Positions 17,081-26,500 of a stretch of DNA of 36,365 bases are shown here, in pieces. The position numbers were made by a program, and so were the translations under genes. The notes below the pieces were generated by a model that was given only the letters and a program-made list of their open reading frames with translations, had not been told where the DNA came from and searched no databases. The stretch's first letter is position 1. Each line of letters starts with the position of its first letter. The stretch is taken from positions 1 to 36,365 of the forward strand of contig JAPOLY010000022.1 in assembly GCA_029976805.1 (NCBI GenBank), given 5' to 3'. The DNA is from a bacterium. Its GTDB lineage: Bacteria; Planctomycetota; UBA8108; UBA1146.

Positions 17081-19516
17081 TTACCAGCCGGACCTGCGCC
17101 CCCTGAAACCGCGTTGATCGATGGCCCCCAGCCATTCCCGCAAGCCGATATCGACGCGAAAGGTGGTGTCGTCATTCAGACCGGCATCGACGTCGAGGGC
17201 GAAGCCGAGGCGAAAAGTCCGGAAGTTTCGGCCCATTTCCCACCACTGACCGAGAACCTCTTCTCCGTCGAGATCATATTCGACGAAGAGGCCCAGATCC
17301 CAGCGGGGCGAGGCAACAAATCGACCACCTGCCAAAAGAGTTTCCTGATATTCAGGCCGGTTTCTCCACGACAATTCAAAGAGTCCCTGATCCGCCTCGA
17401 GCCAGCGCAGGCCAAAGTTTTTCCCCCGATTGACGCCCAACCCGAGGTGGTGACGACTCTCACCAAAGACGCTCCAACCTCCCGAAGCATGGAGAACCAA
17501 CTCCGAATAGAGGTCCCCCCATTCATCCCCGGAATTATCTCTTGCTGCCTCCGGATAATAGAGGGCATCGATGCGCATTTCCGCCACCGTCCGTGCACCC
17601 AATCGATAGAGACGCTCACGATCATTCGTGGATTGACGGGTCTGCAGACGATGGCCCATGGACAAGGTGACCACTTCCCGATCACCCAATCCGTCAGTCG
17701 CGTCCAGAGACAGGGGGACATCCGCCGGATCCAGAGAAGAGTCAAACAGCCCCGAGTAATCCCCTCTCAAATCCACCACATGACGTAATCCGTCGATGGC
17801 AAATGCATCACTCTTGACGTCAAAGACGCGCGAAAACCGTGTCGCTGCTTCAATCCCTGCGGACAGGATCGATCGATCCTCCTCGTCAAGATTGGAAGAG
17901 GTCCAACGAGTCCAGCGGACTCCTGCGGAAGGAATCACATTCAGCCAGCGACTGGCAACCAATGGACGCCGGATCTCACTTCGCACGTCCAGTCGACGAG
18001 TCTCCCCGCCCACCGTCGCCGAGGATTCTCCGGGCACCAGCTCCAGGTCGGCAAAAACCAGATCCGAATCGACACGCAAGCCCGCGGGCAGCTCCATGTC
18101 GAGAGCACGGAATGCCAATTCCGGTGACCGCTCGATCTGATCTTCAAAGTCTTCATAGCCCCCATCAAAACGAAGGCTGCCGACGAGGCTCTCACTCAAT
18201 TCCTGACGCACGGAGAAAAAGTTCTCGGGCCGCTTTACAGTTCTCGCTTCTGTGCGGAAAAACTCATCGACGAATCCCGCATCACTGGCCGACGACCATT
18301 CGGCATCCAGCCAGGTACTGGAAGTCACTCTGGCCTGCACGAAGGCACGGCCACGGAAACGATCCTCTTCGGTGACCGGGTCGCCGTTGCTGTCTGCAGT
18401 CGCCTCATCCCTGATCTGCCAAAAAGAACCATACCCGTAGAGATCAAGGCGATCATCCGGGTCTGCAGACCAGCGCAGGGGGTCGCGCCCCCATTCAAAA
18501 TCAAGGCCATACCCGGTTCCCCTTTTGGAGAGGGAATCGATGCGAGGGGACAGATCGATCTCGTCCTCGAATCTCTCGGGCAGCAGGAAATCACCGTTCC
18601 AACGGGTATCCACACGGGAGCCGAAGCGGGAAGAGTCAGAAATTCTCAGGTCGCGCAGGGGAAAGGAACGTCCCCAGCGACTGTCCCATTGGGTCGATGG
18701 GAAATAGGCCACTGGCCACCCCCCCAACTCGAGACGGGCTCCCTTCATCGACACCAGATGTCCTCCGGGGCCAGACTCATTGGCCCGTTGATCCACTTCT
18801 TCCCTCGGGATTGCAGAGCCGGCATTCGCGACCAACGCCCATTCCGGATCGTCAAATAAATCCGTTGTGAAGACGATGTCCGTCCCACTTACTCCACTGA
18901 AATCATCGACCTCCAACAAACGAGCTGCGATTCCCATGGAGGAAAGAGCCGCCTCTGATGAGTTCAGCTCTGAGACTCCACCCACCCATGATTCGGCCAT
19001 ACTGCGAGCTCGGCGGGGATCGTCTTTCGGAAGGGTGCGCAACATCTCCACAAGCTCGGAAGTGATGCGAATTCGGGCGTCCGTCAAAACCATGCGTCGG
19101 GCATCGACCTCATAGAAAACGGTTTCAGCCTGAAAGGTCTGCCCCGCACGGTCGAGCAAGACTCCACCCAATGCCAAAACTCTCGGGCGAATCGGTCCAT
19201 TCTCAGGATCGACACCATCGACGTAGACGCCTACCGCATCCGCTCTCAGTGAAAAGCCGCGCCCCTCGAGGAGAACATTTCCCAAAACCACCAGAGAACG
19301 ACCTCCACCGTCGGTAGAGATATCGGCTTCCAGTCGGTCATAAAAAATTCGGAGGTCTTCGTCTGTCCCCAGCAAACCCAAAGTGGTCTGGGCAGAGATG
19401 ACCGGAGCAAAGGCTGTCAGCAGAAAAAGGATCAGGGCAAGCCGAGGGAACAGGCCCGAAAGCCGGGTCAACCCGGAACCTTCGATTTGATTCACAGATG
19501 TCTCAGAGAATTGCAC
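17081..19516 (-). CDS. LptD/OstA-like outer-membrane protein (LPS assembly)
   Basis: An 811-aa outer-membrane protein. A signal peptide (LSGLFPRLALILFLLTAFAPVISAQ, cleavage near residue 43) is followed by an OstA/LptA-like beta-jellyroll (LVVLGNVLLEGRGFSLRADAVGVYVD...ALGGVLLDRAGQTFQAETVFYEVD, about 70-160). A large beta-barrel follows, rich in alternating polar/aromatic strands (for example SWRNRPEYQETLLAGGRFVASPRWDLGLFVEYDLDG), and the protein ends in an aromatic residue (SGW). LptD inserts LPS into the outer leaflet. The OstA-plus-barrel layout and length fit; overall sequence is divergent, so I give no symbol. The start is GTG 19516 with GGGGGAAG upstream. A few alternative GTG/TTG codons lie before the signal peptide. 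Confidence 0.8.
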   Translation of the reverse strand: MQFSETSVNQIEGSGLTRLSGLFPRLALILFLLTAFAPVISAQTTLGLLGTDEDLRIFYDRLEADISTDGGGRSLVVLGNVLLEGRGFSLRADAVGVYVDGVDPENGPIRPRVLALGGVLLDRAGQTFQAETVFYEVDARRMVLTDARIRITSELVEMLRTLPKDDPRRARSMAESWVGGVSELNSSEAALSSMGIAARLLEVDDFSGVSGTDIVFTTDLFDDPEWALVANAGSAIPREEVDQRANESGPGGHLVSMKGARLELGGWPVAYFPSTQWDSRWGRSFPLRDLRISDSSRFGSRVDTRWNGDFLLPERFEDEIDLSPRIDSLSKRGTGYGLDFEWGRDPLRWSADPDDRLDLYGYGSFWQIRDEATADSNGDPVTEEDRFRGRAFVQARVTSSTWLDAEWSSASDAGFVDEFFRTEARTVKRPENFFSVRQELSESLVGSLRFDGGYEDFEDQIERSPELAFRALDMELPAGLRVDSDLVFADLELVPGESSATVGGETRRLDVRSEIRRPLVASRWLNVIPSAGVRWTRWTSSNLDEEDRSILSAGIEAATRFSRVFDVKSDAFAIDGLRHVVDLRGDYSGLFDSSLDPADVPLSLDATDGLGDREVVTLSMGHRLQTRQSTNDRERLYRLGARTVAEMRIDALYYPEAARDNSGDEWGDLYSELVLHASGGWSVFGESRHHLGLGVNRGKNFGLRWLEADQGLFELSWRNRPEYQETLLAGGRFVASPRWDLGLFVEYDLDGEEVLGQWWEMGRNFRTFRLGFALDVDAGLNDDTTFRVDIGLREWLGAIDQRGFRGRRSGW

Positions 19517-19687
19517 CGGAATCTTCCCCCATCTCCCGAGTCGAACCGGAGAGGTTCCGGCTTCCCCTGCCGGTCATGACCTCTGGACTGATGCCCTGAG
19601 ATTCACGAAACCCCTCAATACGAGACACGGTAGTCTGTCCCCGCAGGGCCATCCACAACTTCCATCAGGCCTGACCGGAAGCGGACC

Positions 19688-21514
19688 TCAGTTGCCCGCC
19701 CGAATCCGTACCTGCAACAGGAAGTTGATCAGCAGATTTTCGATGGTCGCCTCGTTGTCGGAACTGCTCTGCTCACCAAAATGGGAAAGGACATGAATGA
19801 CGCGCCCCTTCTTGACGGTGAATGTCACGGCGACCGCTCCCTCTCCGCACTCTTTTCGCAGATCTTCACTGTCGATCAGGACTTGCACCTTCTTCGAACG
19901 AATGTCCAGCGAAGGACTCTCCTTGTCGATCTTCCACTGGTGCTTGATCAGTCGAATATCGGGATCTTCGATCTCTCCGGGGGCGTCCAGATCGCTGTTG
20001 CCGACTCCGGTTTTTCCCCGGTCCCCATCGACATCTCCAGGATCGTCTTCCGAGGCGGGGTCGTACTCCGCGTCCTCGTCGTCGTCTTCATCGTCGAGTC
20101 CGTAGGCTCTCCTGCGCAAGGCATCCATATCGACAGGGGGAACGAATACGCCCCTCAGCAGAGGGTGGGAAGTCATCCCTTTTTCGGGAGAGATACCAAA
20201 GTTCCCTCCATCCAGGGCAGTGCCGGATCGGAGGAACTTGTTGAATCCCACTTCCAAAATCTCGATCAAGCACCAGTCCTCGGTAAAGAGGTAACCACCT
20301 TTTTCGACAAAACTCACAATTTTGTCGATGGCGTCCTTGTTCATTTTGAATTGAACCTCGTCATGGGCACCTTCCCCAACACAACGATGCATACGGTTAC
20401 CGGTGTATTCGCCTGGCTTGTGATTGGGGTTCTGACAAAATTTATGGATATGGCTGCAGTTGATAAAGACTGCCGCCACGCCCTTGAAACTGAAGGAGGA
20501 TTTTTCAACCTCCCCTTTCTCGATGACGGTATGAGGAATGGAGATTCGTTCGAGGACATGCTCAATGTGATCATAGTTGGTATCGAAACCGTTTTTGGCT
20601 GTGGGTCCCTTGATGACCAGCACCTTGCCCGGGGGCAAATCTTCCAAGCCCAGAAACTGTCGGGCACGCACGGGGTCGAGGGGTCTTGCCAAACCAGTGG
20701 TGGACTCGTGGTTTTCAGCCTCCTCGCGGATCACCTTGAGACCGCGACTGCGCTCCCTTTCCCACCAGCCTTGCCAGTTGATCAGACTGTTTCCCAGTTG
20801 CTGCATCGTCAGAGCTTCCATGGCAGAAATCAGCGATCTCTTCAGCTCCGTCGGTGGCCGCTTGCCGTCTTTTTCCTTGGCGCATTCACGGGCAAGAATC
20901 GGCATCAACACATCCACCGTACGGCGAACCGGAATCTCTGCAGCGATATCGACAGCCATCATTTGCATGTCGATGGGACAGTATTCCATCACCCGGCGAA
21001 TCACCCGGTTGGCATACTTGCTGCGGGTCTTCCTCAAAGCATTCAGGAGATCTCTGGCTATCGGCTTGGACTTGTACCGAACAACAAACTCACCCATCTC
21101 TGTGAAGGCGTCCGCCCCCTTGAATCCGGCAACGCCCTGGAGAAGAAACCAGTAAATGTCATCGGCGGTAGTGCGGGAGAGACTGTTGGCCGTACTGAGA
21201 ACTGCGGCGGTGGCGTTTCTGCCCGGCATTCGACCCATGGTGCGCAGGACCTCGGCCAGAGCGGATGCGTCTCCTGACATCGCCGCTTGCTGAACCAGCT
21301 TGCGCAGTTCTTTGGCAGACGGCCCTTCCTTCTCATCCCCATCTTCCAGCGAATGAGTGAAAAGTGGTGTCGTTTCTCTCGGCTCGAACTGCAATCTTTG
21401 TGTAAAACTCTGCTGGGCATCCAAAGGATGACAAACAGCACCCACAAAAAACCACAGACCAAGAAAAATCGATGCAGTGAAAAAACTTCGTGAAGAGAAA
21501 GACATCTTCTTCAT
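19688..21514 (-). CDS. exported protein with helical repeats, GATase-like domain and Cys/His cluster
   Basis: A 608-aa protein of unknown function. Signal peptide at residues 1 to about 32 (FFTASIFLGLWFFVGAVCHPLDAQ). Residues about 60-270 are helical and HEAT-like (ARDLLNALRKTRSKYANRVIRRVMEY). From about 300 a Rossmann/GATase-1-like domain starts (GKVLVIKGPTAKNGFDTNYDHIEHVLERISIPHTVIE) and includes FVEKGGYLFTEDW and GGNFGISPEKGMTSHPLLRGVF, the layout of DUF4159-type proteins frequent in planctomycetes (from memory). It is interrupted by a Cys/His-rich insert (about 351-386) and an acidic tract (about 471-505, YGLDDEDDDEDAEYDPASEDD). The end is a beta-rich IRLIKHQWKIDKES...FTVKKGRVIHVLSHF. ATG 21514 has AGGA upstream; the track start 21613 is a GTG that gives no signal peptide at the terminus. 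Confidence 0.8.
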   Translation of the reverse strand: MKKMSFSSRSFFTASIFLGLWFFVGAVCHPLDAQQSFTQRLQFEPRETTPLFTHSLEDGDEKEGPSAKELRKLVQQAAMSGDASALAEVLRTMGRMPGRNATAAVLSTANSLSRTTADDIYWFLLQGVAGFKGADAFTEMGEFVVRYKSKPIARDLLNALRKTRSKYANRVIRRVMEYCPIDMQMMAVDIAAEIPVRRTVDVLMPILARECAKEKDGKRPPTELKRSLISAMEALTMQQLGNSLINWQGWWERERSRGLKVIREEAENHESTTGLARPLDPVRARQFLGLEDLPPGKVLVIKGPTAKNGFDTNYDHIEHVLERISIPHTVIEKGEVEKSSFSFKGVAAVFINCSHIHKFCQNPNHKPGEYTGNRMHRCVGEGAHDEVQFKMNKDAIDKIVSFVEKGGYLFTEDWCLIEILEVGFNKFLRSGTALDGGNFGISPEKGMTSHPLLRGVFVPPVDMDALRRRAYGLDDEDDDEDAEYDPASEDDPGDVDGDRGKTGVGNSDLDAPGEIEDPDIRLIKHQWKIDKESPSLDIRSKKVQVLIDSEDLRKECGEGAVAVTFTVKKGRVIHVLSHFGEQSSSDNEATIENLLINFLLQVRIRAGN

Positions 21515-21640
21515 TCCATTCCTATCGACACTGCCTGAGCAGCGTCCGCGATTGTCGAGAAGGTCCTGGAAGAAAGGGTCAGAATGGGACGGGCTGATCC
21601 ACAATGAACTCACTTGCGCACTCTTCCGTGGGACGCCCCC

Positions 21641-21646
21641 ATTCTA
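21641..21646 (-). promoter_or_regulatory. possible -10 element for the GATase-like gene
   Basis: On the minus strand TAGAAT occurs about 127 nt upstream of ATG 21514, in CATTCGC-TAGAAT-GGGGGC. No convincing -35 sits at the right distance; TTGCCG is too far upstream. The 217-nt gap before the gene makes a promoter here likely, but this exact box is weakly supported. Confidence 0.3.
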
Positions 21647-21731
21647 GCGAATGAAATCGGAGACGGCAGTACCTAGTCGGCAACTCGGGCGAGCCGCTGA
21701 GCAGGTCAAGACTGGACGCTATTTTCTGGGA

Positions 21732-23342
21732 TCAGGGACTTTCAGCGAGCAGTCTCAGGGCTACCTGTGAAATGATGGAATCATCCCTGAATGTCGGATC
21801 GAGCTTGTACCAGGCCAGGTTTCCGTTGCGATCCACTGCAACCATCGTCGCTCCACCCACAGGACAGTTGTACTGTCCAAAGTTGGGTGATCCGTCCTCC
21901 AGATCGAGACCGGCGGGGAACGCCAGCCCCATGCGAGCGCACTGCCCCGTCAGCTTGTCCAACTGCTCTTGAGCAGGAGCCTTGCCCTTGCTCGAAGCGA
22001 TCCAGGCCACCCGCAATCCGTCATTCCCGTGGGTCATGTACAGTTTCTGCAGGTTCTCCAGAGTTTCGAAGTAGCGAGGGTTTTCGTACGGAGCAAAAAG
22101 CATCAGCAAGACGTTCCCTTGCTCCTGGGCCGGATCAAAATTGACACCACCCATCCAGTTTTCTCCCAGTGAAATCGGCGGAGTCGGTTTTCCTGCGAAT
22201 CGAAGCAGACTTTCGAGAACCCTTTCGGTTCTCTTGGCATAAATCTGTCCGACCTGGGAAGCGGTCTGTGCATTGATCAGCTCTGTGAGGATTTCCATCT
22301 CACGGGTAAAACTGGCGGACGCCGATTTGTAGTTCCCCAGAGCAAATTCCAGGAAACCGATGGCGAAGTTCACCTCTTCGTAATAACGCTGGAAATCCTT
22401 GCGACAACGGTCACTGATCTCGACCGTCTTGTCACCGAACACCAGAGGGTCTCCCCTGTGGGCGTTCTCGATGATGCCTTCGATGGACTTCCACCAGCGC
22501 AGGCAGTCGACGAGACGACCCGCTTCCTGCAACGCCTTCGCTTTCAATCGCAAGACGTGGGGAAGAAGGTCGGAATCGGTGTGATTCTCCAGAAATACAT
22601 CCGCAGTCGCGGCAGCACCTTTGTGATCTCTATCACGGATCTGGGCATTCAGCAAAGCGGTCAAAACCACGTCGAGATCCTCAGCGTCCGGGCAGCCATC
22701 GAGGATCCGCTTGTACTCATTGATGCAACGGGGGTACTGCTGGCCATGCCAATAGGCATCCGCTTTCAGACGAATCAACTCACAGGGCGGACCGTCCTCA
22801 GCCTGAACCTTGGCCAGTTCACCATCGAGGAGCTCGTGGATCCGGTCGAAGTAACCCTGCTTCAGGGCTGCGGTCCATGCGGCCGGAGCATCCTGACCAT
22901 TTCGTTCCTTGTAGAGCCTGCCACTGTCGATGAAGTGACGATTGCAATTCATCAGGTAGATACGGCACACCGCGGGAGTCACCTTGGAAATACTTTTTCC
23001 AGAAGGGTAATTACGGAAGTAGTTTTCACCCCGTAACAGAATTTCATCGGTGAGTTTCTGGATTTCGCCGATACTCATCCCCTTGGGTTCCCGAACATCT
23101 TCGGGCATGCGCGAGACGGCATCGAGAACCCACTGCGCTTCCTTCTCTTCCTGAAGACGACGCGTCAACTCATCCTTGACGTCTGATCCATCTTGACTGG
23201 CATTCCAACCCAGTGCGGCTGCACCCTGTTGACCGATGTAGAGATGGATTCCCGCAGTCCCCATAAACAGGAAAAGTCCCAAAAGGGTTCGCAGAAAAAA
23301 TCGGGTGCGGCTCTGGTGGCTCTCCCAGGATCGATGGCTCAT
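21732..23342 (-). CDS. membrane-anchored TPR protein with cysteine-less thioredoxin-like domain
   Basis: A 536-aa protein. One membrane helix (FFLRTLLGLFLFMGTAGIHLYIG, about 14-37) is followed by TPR-like helices to about residue 380 (ADAYWHGQQYPRCINEYKRILDGCPDAED; ALGNYKSASASFTREMEIL). A TlpA/redoxin-type domain covers about 390-536. In it LLMLFAPYENPRYFETLENLQKLYM replaces the usual strand plus WCxxC active site, and GGATMVAVDRNGNLAWYKLD is the typical cis-Pro/strand region. No redox cysteine pair is present, so it is not a conventional thiol oxidoreductase. The start is uncertain: ATG 23342 (MSHRSWES) has GAGAGG about 11 nt upstream. ATG 23366 and ATG 23414 are in frame but less well supported. 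Its own promoter and an upstream terminator suggest independent transcription. Confidence 0.78.
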   Translation of the reverse strand: MSHRSWESHQSRTRFFLRTLLGLFLFMGTAGIHLYIGQQGAAALGWNASQDGSDVKDELTRRLQEEKEAQWVLDAVSRMPEDVREPKGMSIGEIQKLTDEILLRGENYFRNYPSGKSISKVTPAVCRIYLMNCNRHFIDSGRLYKERNGQDAPAAWTAALKQGYFDRIHELLDGELAKVQAEDGPPCELIRLKADAYWHGQQYPRCINEYKRILDGCPDAEDLDVVLTALLNAQIRDRDHKGAAATADVFLENHTDSDLLPHVLRLKAKALQEAGRLVDCLRWWKSIEGIIENAHRGDPLVFGDKTVEISDRCRKDFQRYYEEVNFAIGFLEFALGNYKSASASFTREMEILTELINAQTASQVGQIYAKRTERVLESLLRFAGKPTPPISLGENWMGGVNFDPAQEQGNVLLMLFAPYENPRYFETLENLQKLYMTHGNDGLRVAWIASSKGKAPAQEQLDKLTGQCARMGLAFPAGLDLEDGSPNFGQYNCPVGGATMVAVDRNGNLAWYKLDPTFRDDSIISQVALRLLAESP

Positions 23343-23427
23343 CGGTTCGGCAACCTCTCTGGTCATGATCGGCGAAACGGTTCGGAGGGCGCCAGAGGTC
23401 CAAAAACCTCTCATGAGCCCTAATAGG

Positions 23428-23457
23428 AGAATATCCAGATTTGAAAAAAAGTGCCAA
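23428..23457 (-). promoter_or_regulatory. candidate sigma-70 promoter for the TPR/redoxin-like gene
   Basis: On the minus strand TTGGCA (23452-23457) and TATTCT (23428-23433) are separated by 18 nt. This fits the -35/-10 consensus 5/6 and 4/6. It would start transcription about 80 nt upstream of ATG 23342. The -35 box lies between the stem and the T-tract of the terminator at 23444-23484, so terminator and promoter overlap. Confidence 0.4.
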
Positions 23458-23484
23458 TCACCCTCCCAGTACCGGCAAGGGTGA
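23444..23484 (-). terminator. intrinsic terminator after the carboxypeptidase-regulatory-like repeat gene
   Basis: On the minus strand TCACCCT (23478-23484) pairs perfectly with AGGGTGA (23458-23464) across a 13-nt loop. After TTGGCAC comes a run of seven T (23444-23450). It lies about 50 nt after the stop at 23537, in the right orientation. The 7-nt gap between stem and T-run is longer than ideal. Confidence 0.55.
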
Positions 23485-23536
23485 CCTGTTCGGAAGGAAT
23501 ATTCCCGGACCTTGAGCGGTGCGGGAGAGGGTTTGC

Positions 23537-26500
23537 CTACTGGGGAAAAACCTGAAGATCGATCTCGACATCCTCAGGGGCCATGAGTTGGACCGATACG
23601 GGCGCTCCATTCGACAAGAGTCGAATCCCCAAACCGGGTGACGCGCCCCCGTCACCTGCAGGAATACCAATCGCGAATTCCCCGGTCGGGAAGGGTCCAA
23701 AACTGAAAAATCCATCCCGATTCGTCGACCGTGTCTCCTCGTACTCCTTGCCCGTTTCATCGACACCGGTACAGATCATTTTCTGACGGGTGGCGACTTC
23801 TCCATCGGTCAGGAAAACCGTTCCTTTGATATATCCGCCACGAATCAACACATATCGCTGCACTTCAGATCTCGTTGAGATCCCCACATCCACCAGTTCA
23901 CTCTTTGGCAGGTATCCAAATTTCGAGAGACGTAATCGGTGAGGCCCCTCTTCCAGACCTCCGATGGACAACTCGCCATTGGAATCGGTATCCAACCGCC
24001 TCGATGTCGGAAGGCTGACCCACTCCCCCCGGTTTCGTTGCCGATCCTTGCGAACATCCGGTCTCACCCGAACCCCGTCGAGAGGAAGACCGTTTTCATT
24101 GGTGACCTGAAGATAGATCCGCTCCCCTCTCTGAAGAGGAAATTCCACCACTTCCGGAACAGTGGGGATGGACAAGATCTGTTCCAAGGGAAGGTGATCT
24201 GGGGAAGTGATCTGGACCTTGTAGAACCCTGGCCGCAAATCGGGCGAAACGAAAACGCCTTCTTCATCCGACCTTCGGGAACGAATGCGCCGCCCCCCAC
24301 GAATCGACTGTCCGGATTCATTGACGGCAGTCACCCGGACCAAAGCATTGGAGACCGGTTCACGGGACGCGCCATCAAAGAGGTATCCCGTCAGGTCATG
24401 GGTTTTATCGACCGTGATCGTCAGGGGACTCTCACGGGGATCGACGCCTTCGACTCGCCGAAACTGATAACCATCCGCACGAACATCCACCCTGAGTGCT
24501 CCAGCAGCCAGGGACTCCACCCGAAACTCTCCACGGGAATCGGTGATCCCCTGACGCTCGGTTCTGGAGACATCCCTGATCGAGACCACCGCCCCGGCAA
24601 CCGGAATCCCTTCACACAAAACCCAACCGGAAAAGGAAATCGGTGAATCCAGGGACACTTCGACCCGGTGCTCACCATCCTTCGTGAGCTCGATCCCGGT
24701 CAAAGCAGATCCAAATCCGGACTTGGTGACTTTGACTGAAAGGTCAGAATCCCCGAGCCCGGAAAAGCGGCATTCTCCGCGCTCATCCGTCACCCCCACC
24801 TTGCGGACAAAATTCCAGCCACGATTTCGGGACAGTTCAACGGTCGCTCCCTGAACCGGTTCCCCCGAAGTGGTGACCACCACCTCAAGGCTGGCCCCCT
24901 TCGTCAATACGACATCGACCGGGATACTGCGTCCCGCTTCACCGGCAGGGATTTCTATCGGCTCGGAAGCCGTGAAATCCGGATGATCTGCGGCCAAAGT
25001 CCAGCTTCGACTGGAGACGGGCAGGTGAAACTCATAAAAGCCCTCACTGTCGGAGAAACTCTGTCGCTTCATATTGCCTGTGGGATCCCACTCGGGGCGT
25101 TCTCCCGAAGTGAATTCCAAAGCCACGCCTGCCAGAGGTGTGCCATCCGGTGCCCGAGTGATTCCGAAAATTCGAGAAGCCGGGGACAACACCAGATCGC
25201 CCATTTCCCCCAGTCCCTGTTGAAGATCGAGGACCAGCTTTTCGTGTTCAGGAGAAAAAGCGAAGAGCACCAGAGGGGTTTCCGAATCGGAGACCACCTC
25301 AGAGCAAACGGAAAAGGTCCCGTCGAGCCCCGAGACAGCGCTCGAGTACTGGTCCCGAACCTCGGATCGGGCCCTGTCGGAGACTTGCACTTTCACACCG
25401 GGGACAGGGGTACCCTGAGAATCGACAAATCGACCGGAAACCACTCCCCCATCCTCGACCACGATGACGAGGGGTTCCGCATCGACGGGTGTTTCCGTCG
25501 ATGAACGAAGAACACATGGGCTCTCCACGAGGACACGGTAGGTTCGGGGGTCGAGTGTGTCGAACTCGAATCGCCCCTCCGGGTCGGTGGGGACAGCGGG
25601 CCCACGATCGGGTCTCAACCGAACGTCCACCCCGACTACAGGATCACCGAGACGGTCCACAACCTTTCCCGAAATCCGGTGGCCTTTCAGGAGCAGCACC
25701 TCCTCAAAAAGTTCCTGTGCAGGATTGACGATCAGATCGTCGAGGCGGCGGGTCTGATAGCCGGATAGCCCTACCTTCATTTCGTAGGTTCCCGGTTTCA
25801 GATCGGTAAAGGTAAAGGTGCCATCCTCTGCGGAAACGCCCTCCACACCGGGAACAAAGTATTCGGTATTGATATTTCCATCGTAGGACAACTCGATTTC
25901 GGCACCGGCAACGACCTGATCATCGTACCCCATGACGATTCCCGAGACGGTTCCCCCCTGGATCAACTCAACCCTTTGAAGGCGGGGGTCCTCCCGAGAG
26001 GTATGGGATTCACCGGTTCCCACCCCATCCTTGCGGGCAAAGATCAGGTAGGGGATTGCGGGCAGAACCGGGAACGAGACGAGCCCCTTGGAATCGGTTC
26101 TGGCAGACACGAAGGGATCATTGAGCAGATAGAGCCAGACCTCTTCTACTGGAAGATTCAGACTGTCTGGAAGAGCGGCCCGATCGACGATTTCACCGCG
26201 AAGACCCACCCAGGCATCCGCCACCGCACGGCCGTCACTCAGTACCTGAACCGTCACCGATCGGGTCGGTTGAAGAGGGATTTCACATTCAGATTCCCAA
26301 CCGGTCCGATCTCCCAGGACTGATCGTTCAGTAGCAGGGCTCCAGATCGAATCAGGTCCGGCGGCACAAACCAGATAGGAACCGGCAGCCAATCCATCGA
26401 AGCGAAAGGAGCCATCACTCTCACAGGGTCTTCGATCGATCTCGGAGATGATCCCCCGCAATTCACGAATCAAGGGGAGATCATCCTGTAACCCAAAGTC

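Noticed and set aside
19665-19674. TCAGGCCTGA palindrome upstream of the GATase-like stop
   Set aside because: A 10-bp palindrome without T-run, spacing or repeats to support a site; plausible by chance.
20040-20105. Low-complexity GTC/GTCGTC tract
   Set aside because: It encodes the acidic Asp/Glu run of the GATase-like protein in frame, so it is coding sequence and not a separate microsatellite element.
19781-21277. 498-aa plus-strand ORF
   Set aside because: Antisense shadow of the GATase-like gene; the minus-strand protein has a signal peptide and recognisable folds.
23440-23457. Possible sigma-54 promoter (TGGCAC on the minus strand)
   Set aside because: The -24 TGGCAC is present but the -12 GC element is missing (TTCAA), and the T-run is better explained by the terminator.
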